A stretch of 64,000 bases of DNA from an uncultured Lachnospiraceae bacterium (GTDB lineage: Bacteria > Bacillota > Clostridia > Lachnospirales > Lachnospiraceae). Of this stretch, positions 1-8,445 are shown piece by piece. The position numbers and the translations under genes were made by a program. The notes beneath the pieces were generated by a model, which did not search any database, was not told where the DNA came from, and saw only the letters and a program-made list of their open reading frames with translations. Location: NCBI GenBank assembly GCA_947631955.1, contig CANRNJ010000010.1, forward strand, positions 1 through 64,000. The letters run 5' to 3'. Each line of letters starts with the position of its first letter. Positions within the stretch are counted from its first letter, which is position 1.

Positions 1-230
1 CTATACTAAGTATATCTTATGCATAATCAGCATAGAGGCATTGTCATTTTTTTCGCAGACCTGCACAATCTGCGAAAGGAACTGCCGGTACGCGCGGATG
101 TTTATCAAAGATAAAGTGCCGTTTACAGTATTATCAATAGAATAAACAGCTTTAGCAAGAAAATAAACAAAAAAATCCGCACAGGGAAAAAGAAACGGGA
201 TCTGCCCGGTGGGCACGGAATGGAAGCGGT
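1..230. other. Left margin, no supported gene
   Basis: I see no convincing gene here. A 71-codon minus-strand frame (1-216) is complete but has no recognisable domain and no strong ribosome binding site. A perfect 7-base inverted repeat (53-59 with 69-75, TCGCAGA/TCTGCGA) could form a hairpin, but it lacks a downstream T-run on either strand, so I do not call it a terminator. The promoter for the following gene may lie here or further left. Confidence 0.4.
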
Positions 231-1592
231 ATGAGAAAAAAACAGCAGCAGGAGATACTGGGAATCCTGAGAACGCTCAGCACAGCGCATACGACAGTGA
301 AAAATGCCATAGAAAAAGGAAATTTCCAAGAAGCCCGCAATATGCTCGCGGAATGTCAACAGGCTGCCGTTGCGGTGGGCACAAGTATCGAACAGTCCGA
401 AGGCGAGGGTCATGCGGCGGTCGCCTGCATGGAAGAATACTGTGAAACTCTGTATGAGATATATGAGAAAACAGGCTCAAAAGGCTTTGAAACAAACAAG
501 GCATACAAGATGCTGCACAGGCAGCTTATCAATGCTGAAAATATCATAAAAAATGACACAAATGTCAGGAGAGAAGCGGCATTTTTCCCATACAAGGCAA
601 GCATGTGGGATTCATTGGAAAGCGTATATCTGGAGGCAAAAGCCGATCCGCAATGCGACGCCTACTGTGTGCCGATCCCGTATTTTGATCTCAATCCCGA
701 CCGCAGCTTCGGAGAGATGCACTATGAGGGCGGGGATTATCCTAAAGACATTGAGATCACGGATTGGCAGACATACAACTTTGAAGAGCGTATGCCGGAT
801 GAGATCTATATCCACAACGCGTATGACGACTGCAATCTTGTTACAAGCGTTCATCCGCGGTTTTATGCGCGCAATTTGAGAAAATACACGGACAAGCTGG
901 TATACATCCCCTATTTTGTTTTGGGCGAGATCGATCCGGACGATCAGGCCGCGGTGGACTCCATGAAACATTTTATCTTTCTGCCGGGCGTTATCTGCGC
1001 CGATAAGGTAATCGTCCAGTCGGAAAAGATGAAGCAGATCTATGTGAATGAGTACCTGAAGGCGGCAAAGAAAAGCGGTTTCAAAGGGGAGCATATTGAC
1101 AGAAAATATGTGGAACAGAAAATAAGCGGCGCCGGTTCGCCAAAACTGGATCGAGTGCAGAGGATCCGGAAAGAGGATCTGGAAATACCGCCGGACTGGC
1201 TTGCAGTTATCCGGAAAGCCGACGGCACAGACAAAAAGATCGTATTTTACAATACAAGCATTACGGCGCTGTTGGAGCATGGAGAAAAGATGCTTGAAAA
1301 AATGAGCCGCGTATTTGAAATATTTAAGGAACACCGGAACGATATCGCGCTTTTGTGGAGACCGCATCCGCTGATCCCGTCTACGATACGCGCCATGCGC
1401 CCATATTTATGGGAAGGATACAGCAGAATCGTTGAAACGTACAGACAGGAAGGGTGGGGCATCTACGACGACAGCGCGGACATTGACAGAGCGGTCGTTA
1501 TAAGCGACGCCTATTACGGCGACGGGAGCAGCGTAGTGCAGCTTTGCAGGGAAAGGGAAATGCCCGTCATGATTCAGAACATAGATGTATGA
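231..1592 (+). CDS. CDP-glycerol glycerophosphotransferase-like protein
   Basis: The 453-residue product resembles the C-terminal half of TagF/TarL-type polyol-phosphate transferases. Visible signatures are WRPHP (residues 376-380) and DAYYGDGSS (426-434), which correspond to the catalytic-site RxHP and the D-x-SS nucleotide-binding motifs of that family. The first 130 residues are helical and not recognised. Established family role: transfer of glycerol- or ribitol-phosphate from a CDP donor to a cell-surface glycan. That fits the CDP-ribitol-type genes at 23.5-26.0 kb, but the link is inference. The stop codon overlaps the start of the TnpB-like gene by 4 bases (ATGA), so the two are probably translated together. 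Confidence 0.7.
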   Translation: MRKKQQQEILGILRTLSTAHTTVKNAIEKGNFQEARNMLAECQQAAVAVGTSIEQSEGEGHAAVACMEEYCETLYEIYEKTGSKGFETNKAYKMLHRQLINAENIIKNDTNVRREAAFFPYKASMWDSLESVYLEAKADPQCDAYCVPIPYFDLNPDRSFGEMHYEGGDYPKDIEITDWQTYNFEERMPDEIYIHNAYDDCNLVTSVHPRFYARNLRKYTDKLVYIPYFVLGEIDPDDQAAVDSMKHFIFLPGVICADKVIVQSEKMKQIYVNEYLKAAKKSGFKGEHIDRKYVEQKISGAGSPKLDRVQRIRKEDLEIPPDWLAVIRKADGTDKKIVFYNTSITALLEHGEKMLEKMSRVFEIFKEHRNDIALLWRPHPLIPSTIRAMRPYLWEGYSRIVETYRQEGWGIYDDSADIDRAVVISDAYYGDGSSVVQLCREREMPVMIQNIDV

Positions 1593-3001
1593 AAACAGAA
1601 GAGATCATTACCAAGACCGCAGCGCTTTACAGCGGGCCGCTGACGGATGAAACGATGGAGTTCCTGCGCGGCATCGCGCGGGATTACTGCAAAGTAAAAA
1701 ATTATGTGTACGGGCGTTACTCCGGCATTGCAAACGTAAACCGCCTGACGCCGGTTTACAGCATTTTAAATGAGATGCGCTGCTGCGGGCTCAGACAGCA
1801 GCTCAACATGCCGGCCGTATACTATGAACTCGCCATTGCAGAAGCGGTGGGGGACATCAAGGGAATGTGGGGGATGCTGAAAAATAAGATCCGCACCCTG
1901 ATCAATGAAAATGAAAATTTAAGTGAAGACGACCGGCTGTATCTCAGGACAGTTTTGAAGATAAACAGCACATTTGCGGCGGTGCTGAACCGTCAGGAAT
2001 ATGACATGCCTGACAAAGTGAAAGATATAGAACTTGACGTCAAAAGGCTGAACAATCTGCTTTGCAGGCTGGCAAGGCGGCATCTGAAAACGCCGAAACA
2101 GCAGAAGGCCGACAGCTTTCTGGTATCGCCGAACGGCTACCGGACGGATGAAAACGGCCTGTATCTTACAAGCCGGACTCCGCGCAGACGCGTTTTTATC
2201 GCCGTAAAAGGAATTGCGGACGGAAACAGGCAGCTGCGGATCATCATCAGGGAAAACAGTGTAAAAATCGTGTTTCCCGTAGATGTAGAAGCAAGAAAAA
2301 GGAAGGATTACACCAATACCGTTTATGCCTATATCGGCTACAGCGATATGCTGACGCTTTCCAACGGAAACGTTTATGGAAAAGATCTGGGCAGCCTGGT
2401 CACGCCGGAAACGGAAAGACTTTCGGAAAAAAATAAGGCGCGCGGCAGGATTTATGCAACATATGCAGCAGATAAAGGCAGAAACAGGGAAGAAATTCCG
2501 GAAAACGTCATTGCCGCGGCAGGACAGAAAGCAGGAAACGAAAGCCTGAAAAAGAAACTGGAAGAAAACAACCTCGGCAGCAAAAAATATGATGCACAGA
2601 AACGCCGGATGCGGGAAAAGACACAGAATTTTATCAATGCGGAATTAAACCGCATGTTCCGCGAGGAGAAACCGGAAAAGATCGTGGTCACGAAGCCGGT
2701 CACGAAAAACCGGGCAAAGAATTATTCCAAAGTTCTGAACCGCAAAATGTCGAGGAGTTTTCGGGGGTATATCCGGGACCAGATCGCTTTTAAGTGCCGT
2801 TTGAATATGGTTGAGCTTATCGAGATCAGTTCTAAAGGAACAGGGAGCGTCTGTTCAAACTGCGGAAAGGAAGGAAAGCGGGTCAAAGCGGATTTTATCT
2901 GTGATTCCTGCGGATACCGCAGCACGATAGCGGTCAATTCGGCAAGGAATATAGAGAGGATCGAAAAAAGCGGAGCAGATCAGACCGCAGATGCAGACTG
3001 A
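1589..3001 (+). CDS. Nuclease-dead TnpB-like protein (TldR-like, candidate RNA-guided regulator)
   Basis: The 470-residue product has the overall layout of clostridial IS605-type TnpB: an N-terminal helical part, a beta-rich segment (about 200-260), a RuvC fold and a C-terminal zinc ribbon (C422, C425, C438, C441). The flanking family sequence is well kept (YGKDLG 263-268, ETERLSEKNKARG 274-286, FINAELNRMF 348-357, NSARNI 450-455). However, the three acidic RuvC residues are gone: RuvC-I reads YAYIGY with Y248 where the Asp of GIDxGY belongs, RuvC-II reads IVVTKP with T368 where the Glu belongs, and RuvC-III has A448 in place of Asp. I infer a binding-only protein. I chose ATG 1589, which overlaps the upstream stop (ATGA); an ATG at 1544 is less likely. 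No TnpA or transposon ends are visible. Confidence 0.8.
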   Translation: MKTEEIITKTAALYSGPLTDETMEFLRGIARDYCKVKNYVYGRYSGIANVNRLTPVYSILNEMRCCGLRQQLNMPAVYYELAIAEAVGDIKGMWGMLKNKIRTLINENENLSEDDRLYLRTVLKINSTFAAVLNRQEYDMPDKVKDIELDVKRLNNLLCRLARRHLKTPKQQKADSFLVSPNGYRTDENGLYLTSRTPRRRVFIAVKGIADGNRQLRIIIRENSVKIVFPVDVEARKRKDYTNTVYAYIGYSDMLTLSNGNVYGKDLGSLVTPETERLSEKNKARGRIYATYAADKGRNREEIPENVIAAAGQKAGNESLKKKLEENNLGSKKYDAQKRRMREKTQNFINAELNRMFREEKPEKIVVTKPVTKNRAKNYSKVLNRKMSRSFRGYIRDQIAFKCRLNMVELIEISSKGTGSVCSNCGKEGKRVKADFICDSCGYRSTIAVNSARNIERIEKSGADQTADAD

Positions 3002-3063
3002 TCTGCATAAAGGGAAATGTGAAGGAACAACGATAAAACAGCATGACCTGAGAATGAACAGGA

Positions 3064-3245
3064 AACTGTTTGAACGGCGCAGCCGTATCGCAGGAAACAG
3101 CGTTTATGATAAAAGCGGACAGCAAATGTCCAGACGGCGTTATCAGGAGCCTTCGAGGCTCTGCTTGTACGCCAGGACCGCGGCTTTATGCGGAGCGAAC
3201 TGCGGGAAAGCATGAGGAATGTTTTTGTGCGGAGGCGGAAGCCAA
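3064..3245 (+). ncRNA. Candidate guide RNA (omega-RNA-like) downstream of the TnpB-like gene
   Basis: No plausible gene lies between the TnpB-like stop (3001) and the acyl carrier protein, but the first half is rich in perfect hairpins: ACGGC/GCCGT (3074-3086), GGACA/TGTCC (3117-3131), GGCGT/ACGCC (3136-3140 with 3169-3173) enclosing GAGCC/GGCTC with a TTCGA loop (3147-3161), and CCGC/GCGG (3178-3193). TnpB guide RNAs are normally encoded at and beyond the 3' end of tnpB, with the guide at the RNA 3' end. Position and structure fit, but the exact ends and the guide segment cannot be fixed from sequence alone. The base composition here is closer to the TnpB-like gene than to the AT-rich genes that follow. 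Confidence 0.45.
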
Positions 3246-3349
3246 GCTAATACTTATGATGATAAATAACGACACATTGGCATTTTTGTATTTTATACCA
3301 GAGGAATAGTAGAAAAACATGGGATTTACTTTATATCAGGGATTTTTGT

Positions 3350-3377
3350 GTGACATATCCGGATGTTTGCATATAAA
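3350..3377 (+). promoter_or_regulatory. Possible promoter of the glycan gene island
   Basis: GTGACA (3350-3355) and TATAAA (3372-3377) are 16 bases apart and lie about 70 bases before the acyl carrier protein gene. A perfect palindrome, GGTATATACC (3394-3403), lies just downstream and could be an operator. Both assignments are weak, because the region is AT-rich. Confidence 0.35.
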
Positions 3378-3445
3378 TTTCAGCGGTATATTTGGTATAT
3401 ACCATTTACTTTAAAAGTATAAACAAAGATATGGAGATGAAAGTA

Positions 3446-3673
3446 TTGGAAGAAAAGATTTTGAACATTCTGGGAAAAGTGAATGAGGATATTTTATCCT
3501 ATACCGGGGAAAATATGATAGGCGATGGAATCATTGATTCATTTGAGTTGATTGAGATCGTCAACAGACTGGAAGAAGAACTTGATATTGAAATAGACGG
3601 AGAATATGTTGTGGTTCAGAATTTTGCTAATAAAGATGCTGTTATTGCATTAATAAAAAACATCATGAAATGA
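3446..3673 (+). CDS. Acyl carrier protein
   Basis: This is a small acidic protein of about 75 residues with the phosphopantetheine attachment motif GIIDSFELIEIV, in which the Ser of DSF takes the 4'-phosphopantetheine arm (DSL in most family members). It is a discrete ACP of the type used for specialised acyl or aminoacyl transfer rather than an obvious fatty-acid-synthesis ACP, since no fab genes are nearby. I favour TTG 3446 because GGAGA ends 8 bases upstream; ATG 3431 and ATG 3437 are in frame but lack a ribosome binding site. It is the first gene of the glycan island and is followed after 9 bases by the WcbI-like gene. It may carry an acyl group that decorates a sugar (inference). Confidence 0.8.
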   Translation: MEEKILNILGKVNEDILSYTGENMIGDGIIDSFELIEIVNRLEEELDIEIDGEYVVVQNFANKDAVIALIKNIMK

Positions 3674-3682
3674 GGAAATAAA

Positions 3683-4915
3683 ATGCAATACATACCAAAT
3701 GGGACGTCTATTATCTTGTGGGGAACCGGTTGTATCGGAAAACAAATCATAGAAGGGGTATATGGAAATTATAATATTGTGTTCGCTGTTGACAGTAAAA
3801 TTAAAGAAGGAGAAAGGGGGGGGGGAAAAATAGGCGATATTGACGTATATCCTTTGTCATGGTTAGACAATGTATCTAAAAATGACCAATTAGTTGTTAT
3901 AGGTTTTACTGCTTGGAAGGAAGCGGCTGCCGAGCTGCAGGAAAAGGGATGGCATATATTTGATGATTATCTGCCATATATATATTTGAAATATTCTGCG
4001 ATAGATATTGGTTTTATGAGATTTTGTATGGATACGGATGAGCGCAGCAGACATTTGAAAAAGCTGTCACATGGTAAAAAGTTATGCGCTTTGTATGGAT
4101 ATTGCCATATGACATATTATACACAATGTCTTATATCAAGTAATGAATTTGTGGATAAATACTGTATATTGAACTTACCCCATGCAAACTCTTTTCTGGA
4201 TGATACGGAATATTTAAATGATAAATGGATCTATTCCGTATTGGACATTTTACTTCTTGCACCCGTTTATCCGGAAACACAATATCATACACCGGATTGG
4301 AAAAAAGTTAAAAGTTATGTTAAAGATGAGTGCAAGGTGATCGTTGTAACTGTTGCAGGATTCAAGGGGTATTTTCCACAAAGTACAGTTGGAGTTTTGC
4401 AGACATACGAAAATATTTGTTGGGGAGACAAAAACTTAAATCGTATGATTAAAGAAAAATGTTCAGTAGAAGAAATGATACGGGCGCTTAATTCGGAAGA
4501 TTTTTATAATTCAGACGAAGCAGACCACAATTTTGAAACTGCTTGTGAAAAATTGGATGTTATAGAACAGAAATGTGATGTTAAAATTGGAGATTATATA
4601 AGGAAATATGGCCGATCGGAACGATTGATGTATTCGTCTACACATCCGACGGATAAAGTGATGAAAGAGATAGCATCCAGAATTTTTAAGATAATAGGAA
4701 TTGATTCCAGTATATTGGAAGATATACCGCAGGAGAAACTCATTTCATTGAAAATGCATGGAGAATTTATATACCCATCCGTTTATCGAGGACTTGGGAT
4801 GCAGTTCAATGAAGGAGAGAAGGTATGTGTTGGAGATATTGATAAGGCAGGCATCACATTTACAGAATTTATACGGTTGTATGTGCAGCTCTGTACACCG
4901 TATCTTTTGGCGTAG
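3683..4915 (+). CDS. Rossmann module plus WcbI-like polysaccharide biosynthesis protein
   Basis: Residues about 8-100 form a Rossmann-like module starting with SIILWGTGCIGKQI, followed by an FAVDS strand and a VIGFT strand. The rest (from about 130) resembles the WcbI family of putative acetyltransferases or hydrolases in capsule loci; the opening CALYGYCHMTYYTQCL matches the family's strand-G-N/Y-C pattern. A G10 tract (3816-3825) lies in the Rossmann part and encodes the GGG of the protein, so a single slip would shift the frame early. The ribosome binding site GAGGAAATAAA fits ATG 3683. Neighbouring ACP and sugar genes suggest acyl modification of a surface glycan, which is inference. Confidence 0.6.
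   Translation: MQYIPNGTSIILWGTGCIGKQIIEGVYGNYNIVFAVDSKIKEGERGGGKIGDIDVYPLSWLDNVSKNDQLVVIGFTAWKEAAAELQEKGWHIFDDYLPYIYLKYSAIDIGFMRFCMDTDERSRHLKKLSHGKKLCALYGYCHMTYYTQCLISSNEFVDKYCILNLPHANSFLDDTEYLNDKWIYSVLDILLLAPVYPETQYHTPDWKKVKSYVKDECKVIVVTVAGFKGYFPQSTVGVLQTYENICWGDKNLNRMIKEKCSVEEMIRALNSEDFYNSDEADHNFETACEKLDVIEQKCDVKIGDYIRKYGRSERLMYSSTHPTDKVMKEIASRIFKIIGIDSSILEDIPQEKLISLKMHGEFIYPSVYRGLGMQFNEGEKVCVGDIDKAGITFTEFIRLYVQLCTPYLLA
3816..3825 (+). repeat. G10 homopolymer inside a coding region
   Basis: Ten consecutive G bases lie within the WcbI-like gene, in sequence that is otherwise AT-rich. Tracts of this length are typical slippage sites in contingency genes. The present length keeps the frame open. 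Confidence 0.9.
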
Positions 4916-4955
4916 TATAGTATAGTACCAAGAATATGCGGTGAAAGGAAGGCTG

Positions 4956-6032
4956 ATGGAGATGAATATTATGTCACTGGGTGCCTGTACTGACGATGGA
5001 ATTGTTTTTTGGCTGCCGTCAATGGAAGTAAACGGGCTGTTTCTGATGGATATTTCAAAAGGAAATCAAGCAGCTTTCGTGGGGAGATTCCCTAACTGCA
5101 AAGATGATAAAGCGTGGCAGATAAAAAGCGTTATCTGTTTTGAAAATAAAATATATTTTTTTTCACATCATGCATTTGAACTGTGGGAAATGGATAAAAA
5201 AGAAAGTTTTTTAAAACATTATACTTATTTTTCTGGGGATACCGGTCTGATAGATATTGTGGTTCTGGCAAAAGAAAAGATATGGGTTGTTTCGCGTACA
5301 CCATTCAGGATCCTCTGCCTTGATTTAGATATAAAACGTGCAGAGCAGATCCATTGGGAAACAGAATTAGAGCTGCAGAATAATATTTGTATCTCCTCAA
5401 GTAAATGGGAGGATAAGATCTATATGTGCACCCGCTTAGAAAAGGACGTTTATATGGGTGTAATAGATGCTCGGAAGGGTAATGTCAGGTTTCACAGGCT
5501 GAATGATCTTTGGTTGGCAAAAAATATCGCAGCATGGCATGGAAGGCTGTATGTTTCCGGCATATCCTATGATGGCGCTGCTGTGCTCATGGAATATGAC
5601 AGGAATGAGGTGACAGCACTTGCACGTCACAACTTGGACAGGATAAGGCTGAATAAAGATACAAGTATTGATTATCGGGGAATTCTTGTCCATGGCAATA
5701 AAATATTTTTCATACCGGGAATTGTTGATGAATTTATGATATATGACTTGGAGAACGACTCGGAGAAAAACATATTGAATCTAAAAATGCCTGCATTGGT
5801 CGAGGGAACTTTGCCATTTTTGGATGTTCAGAGGATAGAGGATTATTTGTATCTTTTTCCAGGATCATTCCACAAAATTGTCAAGTTAAATTTGAATACG
5901 CTGCAGGCCGAAATGATAGACGTATGCGTTAGGAAGGAAGATTACAAGGAGATCGTATTCCATTCAACAGGACAAATGAATCATGAAAATGTAAATGTGA
6001 ATCTTGAACGATTTTTGGAATGGGTGGTATAG
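4956..6032 (+). CDS. Beta-propeller-like protein of unknown function
   Basis: The roughly 358-residue product consists of repeated short beta-strand units (for example KIYFFSHHAFELWEMD, KIWVVSRTPFRILCLD, KIYMCTRLEKDVYMGVID, RLYVSGISYDGAAVLMEYD, KIFFIPGIVDEFMIYD). This is the pattern of a six- or seven-bladed Kelch/WD-like propeller. No signal peptide or catalytic motif is visible, so it should be cytoplasmic. I chose ATG 4956, preceded by AAGGAAGG; GTG 4941 and ATG 4962 are alternatives. Its place inside the glycan island suggests a scaffold or recognition protein for glycosylation enzymes, but no function is known to me. Confidence 0.6.
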   Translation: MEMNIMSLGACTDDGIVFWLPSMEVNGLFLMDISKGNQAAFVGRFPNCKDDKAWQIKSVICFENKIYFFSHHAFELWEMDKKESFLKHYTYFSGDTGLIDIVVLAKEKIWVVSRTPFRILCLDLDIKRAEQIHWETELELQNNICISSSKWEDKIYMCTRLEKDVYMGVIDARKGNVRFHRLNDLWLAKNIAAWHGRLYVSGISYDGAAVLMEYDRNEVTALARHNLDRIRLNKDTSIDYRGILVHGNKIFFIPGIVDEFMIYDLENDSEKNILNLKMPALVEGTLPFLDVQRIEDYLYLFPGSFHKIVKLNLNTLQAEMIDVCVRKEDYKEIVFHSTGQMNHENVNVNLERFLEWVV

Positions 6033-6037
6033 AGGCC

Positions 6038-7486
6038 ATGGAGAATGTGAATGGCAGACTGATTTTGTTTGGAGCAGGACGAAATGGGCGAATGGCACTG
6101 GAAAAATATGGAAGAGACCGCGTCGCGTTCTTCTGTGATAATAATACAGAAAAAGTGGGAGGAACATTGGAAGGAATTCCCATTATTTCGTTCGATAACA
6201 TGCGGGAAATGCATGAGGAAGGTTATGTGATCATGATAACGCCGACGTTCCACGCGTATCAATCTGAGCAGCTCGCATTAGCCGGAATCAATGATTATCT
6301 GATTTTTCGAAATGAAGAAACAAGATTTCCCCTGAAAAATGGCACCATTGCAGAAAAGGAGCATCAACGAGACGATGAAATATTAAATGAACTGACGGCG
6401 GCATCCTGCAGAAATGATCCATTGGAGAATATTAGTTCTCTTAGGGAAACTGTAAAAGAAGCAAAAAGACTACATTCGGAAGAGAAAAAAATACTCGGTT
6501 ATTATGGGTTTCATCATGAGAGCCATTATTATGGGAATATAGAAACATTAATTGAGTATGCGGAAATTGCGAAGGAAGATATACCGTATTTTCCTATCGT
6601 ATCCCATGCGGATAGTATGCCAGTATACACTGTAGATTATATGTATAAAACGGCTGTGGTAATGTCGGGAATTTACTATCGGAACAGGATACATAGACAG
6701 GCACCTTGGGTGCCGGTTTTTTCTGTAGGACCCTATATCCATTATGCGAACGGTATATATGATGCAGAGAAGATATCTGATTTAAAGAAGAAAAATGGCC
6801 GGACGCTGCTTGCCTTTCTCCCTCACTCAATCGAAGGATACGAAAAGAAATATTCGTATAAGACATTTATAGATGAAATTAGAGCGGCCTTTGGACAGAA
6901 GTTTGAACAAATTATGTTATGTGTGTATTGGGCGGATGCTGATTCAGAGGCGTGCAGTTATGCAGAAGGAACAGGGATGAAAGTGGTGTCGGCTGGCTTT
7001 CGATGGGATGCGCAGTTTGACTGCAGGCTTCGAACGCTTTTGGAACTGGCGGACGCTGTTGTCTTCGGCGATGCGGGTACGTTCATTCCTTATGCCATCC
7101 ATATGGAGAAACCCATCGGGAAGATAGATGGCAGGGTTGACGAAGACCTTTATGTCATGCAGATGTCTGAAATGGAAAGGAAGATAGGTATCGACAAAGA
7201 ATATTTGAAATATATGGATCGTTTTAACGATCTTTTTCATGAGAAGCTTGAGATGGATTCTTCATATAGGAAATTTATGAATCCGTTTGCCGGATTTGAC
7301 CAGATAAGGAGCAAGAAATATATCAGGGATATCGCAAGGATCTCCAAAGATATATGGATACAGAGTGATGGTGACATGCTGCATTATCCTGAGGCAGTCA
7401 GACAGATTTACTGGAGTTATGAAAAAAATGGCGATTTTTGTAAAATGAGTATTTTAAGAGAGGCAGTTGGAGCGTATGTTGATTAA
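6038..7486 (+). CDS. Rossmann module plus putative GT-B-like glycosyltransferase
   Basis: The product starts with the island's Rossmann-like module (RLILFGAGRNGRMAL, then an FFCDNNTEKVGG strand and GIPIISFDN). A second domain (from about residue 150) alternates strands and helices: KILGYYGFHHESHYYGN, VPVFSVGPYIHYANG, RTLLAFLPHS, QIMLCVYWADADSE and MKVVSAGFRWDAQFD. That reads like a two-lobed GT-B-type glycosyltransferase acting on a surface glycan. No catalytic residue can be assigned with confidence. I chose ATG 6038, five bases after the previous stop, with AGAGG just upstream; an in-frame ATG at 6020 would overlap the previous gene. Confidence 0.5.
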   Translation: MENVNGRLILFGAGRNGRMALEKYGRDRVAFFCDNNTEKVGGTLEGIPIISFDNMREMHEEGYVIMITPTFHAYQSEQLALAGINDYLIFRNEETRFPLKNGTIAEKEHQRDDEILNELTAASCRNDPLENISSLRETVKEAKRLHSEEKKILGYYGFHHESHYYGNIETLIEYAEIAKEDIPYFPIVSHADSMPVYTVDYMYKTAVVMSGIYYRNRIHRQAPWVPVFSVGPYIHYANGIYDAEKISDLKKKNGRTLLAFLPHSIEGYEKKYSYKTFIDEIRAAFGQKFEQIMLCVYWADADSEACSYAEGTGMKVVSAGFRWDAQFDCRLRTLLELADAVVFGDAGTFIPYAIHMEKPIGKIDGRVDEDLYVMQMSEMERKIGIDKEYLKYMDRFNDLFHEKLEMDSSYRKFMNPFAGFDQIRSKKYIRDIARISKDIWIQSDGDMLHYPEAVRQIYWSYEKNGDFCKMSILREAVGAYVD

Positions 7487-7535
7487 AAAGGAATAGCCAT
7501 TGCAAGCGGCAAACAAATCATACGAGGAGAGGGCT

Positions 7536-8429
7536 ATGGCGTGCAAAATCTGCGGTTCAGTCCACACATCCATTATTTACGATGGGATCATCAGAAACGG
7601 CGGACTTGGGCATTATACAAAAGAAAATGTTCTAATATGGCAATGCAGCGATTGCGGTATCATTTGGCATGAAAATCTATTTGAGGATATGGACAGTTAC
7701 TATGTAAGTGAAGAATATCGTCAGTCGCTTGAAGGGAGCACAGAAGAAGCACGTTTTTATGAACTGCATGACAAAGAAACATTGGACAAGCTGCGATATA
7801 CAGGAACAGATATATTCAGAGGAAAGACTGTGGCGGACATTGGCTGTGGAGCCGGTGCATTTCTTGATTTTATTGTAGGAGTTGCTAAGAAGGTCGTTGC
7901 AGTAGAGCCCTCGCAGTTTTATAGAAATATTATGAAAAGAAAAGGGTTTACCGTATATGCATATGCTGATTTGGCGTTGAAAGAGTATCAGGGGGGGGGT
8001 AGTATAGATGTAATTACATCGTTTGATGTGATAGAGCATGTGGATGATCCTCGGAGTTTTATTAAGAATATATATGAACTTTTGGCAAAAGGCGGAAGAG
8101 CAATAGTCGGAACGCCTACGGATGCACCTGTTATGAGAAGCCTTTTAGGTAAGGTATATGAAAAGGAACTCTTATTCAGTACACAGCATATATGGATTTT
8201 CTCTGAAAAAAATCTGCGGCTATTGGCGGAGGAGCAAGGATTTAAAAGTATAAGTTTTAAGTATTTTCAAAGGTATGGAATAGGAAATATGCTCGGTTGG
8301 ATCAGAGACAAAGAGCCAGGGACAGCGGTTGAAAGTGAATTTATAACTGCCGCATTAGATGGGGTATGGAGAGGGCAGTTGAGTGATAAGGGTATGTCGG
8401 ATTATATTGTGATGTACCTTGAAAAATAG
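7536..8429 (+). CDS. SAM-dependent methyltransferase with N-terminal zinc ribbon
   Basis: The N-terminus has two CxxC pairs (CKIC near residue 3 and CSDC near residue 38), typical of sugar C-methyltransferase-like proteins. A class I methyltransferase fold follows: motif I VADIGCGAGAFLDF (about residue 100), the acidic VAVEPS strand, and SFDVIEHVDDP as the post-I motif. The likely substrate is a nucleotide-activated or lipid-linked sugar, by context. ATG 7536 has a strong GGAGAGGG site, while the in-frame TTG 7500 lacks one. A G9 tract at 7991-7999 encodes the GGG after residue 150, just ahead of the post-I motif, so a frame slip would remove half of the catalytic domain. Confidence 0.75.
   Translation: MACKICGSVHTSIIYDGIIRNGGLGHYTKENVLIWQCSDCGIIWHENLFEDMDSYYVSEEYRQSLEGSTEEARFYELHDKETLDKLRYTGTDIFRGKTVADIGCGAGAFLDFIVGVAKKVVAVEPSQFYRNIMKRKGFTVYAYADLALKEYQGGGSIDVITSFDVIEHVDDPRSFIKNIYELLAKGGRAIVGTPTDAPVMRSLLGKVYEKELLFSTQHIWIFSEKNLRLLAEEQGFKSISFKYFQRYGIGNMLGWIRDKEPGTAVESEFITAALDGVWRGQLSDKGMSDYIVMYLEK
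7991..7999 (+). repeat. G9 homopolymer inside a coding region
   Basis: Nine G bases run across three glycine codons of the methyltransferase gene in an AT-rich context. This is a candidate slipped-strand phase switch. Confidence 0.9.
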
Positions 8430-8445
8430 TAAGGATGGAATAAAA

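Noticed and set aside
53-75. Hairpin at the left edge as a terminator
   Set aside because: No T-run follows the stem on either strand.
1-216. 71-residue minus-strand open frame at the left edge
   Set aside because: No domain, weak start signals, and an unremarkable composition. It ends exactly at the window edge, so it cannot be assessed further.
2375-2395. GKDLG (residues 264-268) as the RuvC-I catalytic motif of the TnpB-like protein
   Set aside because: It resembles GIDLG, but active clostridial relatives have a YGKNFG-type segment at this place, about 18 residues after the true GIDKGY motif. The aligned catalytic position is therefore Y248.
3064-3280. CRISPR array or classic IS605 right end in the structured region
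   Set aside because: No repeated spacer-repeat pattern, no TnpA gene, and no matching left end before the TnpB-like gene.
3218-3351. Shared 8-mer TTTTTGTG between the candidate RNA (about 3220) and the putative promoter (about 3343) as a guide-target pair
   Set aside because: Eight bases of T/G-rich sequence within a few hundred bases is easily chance, and no longer match is visible.
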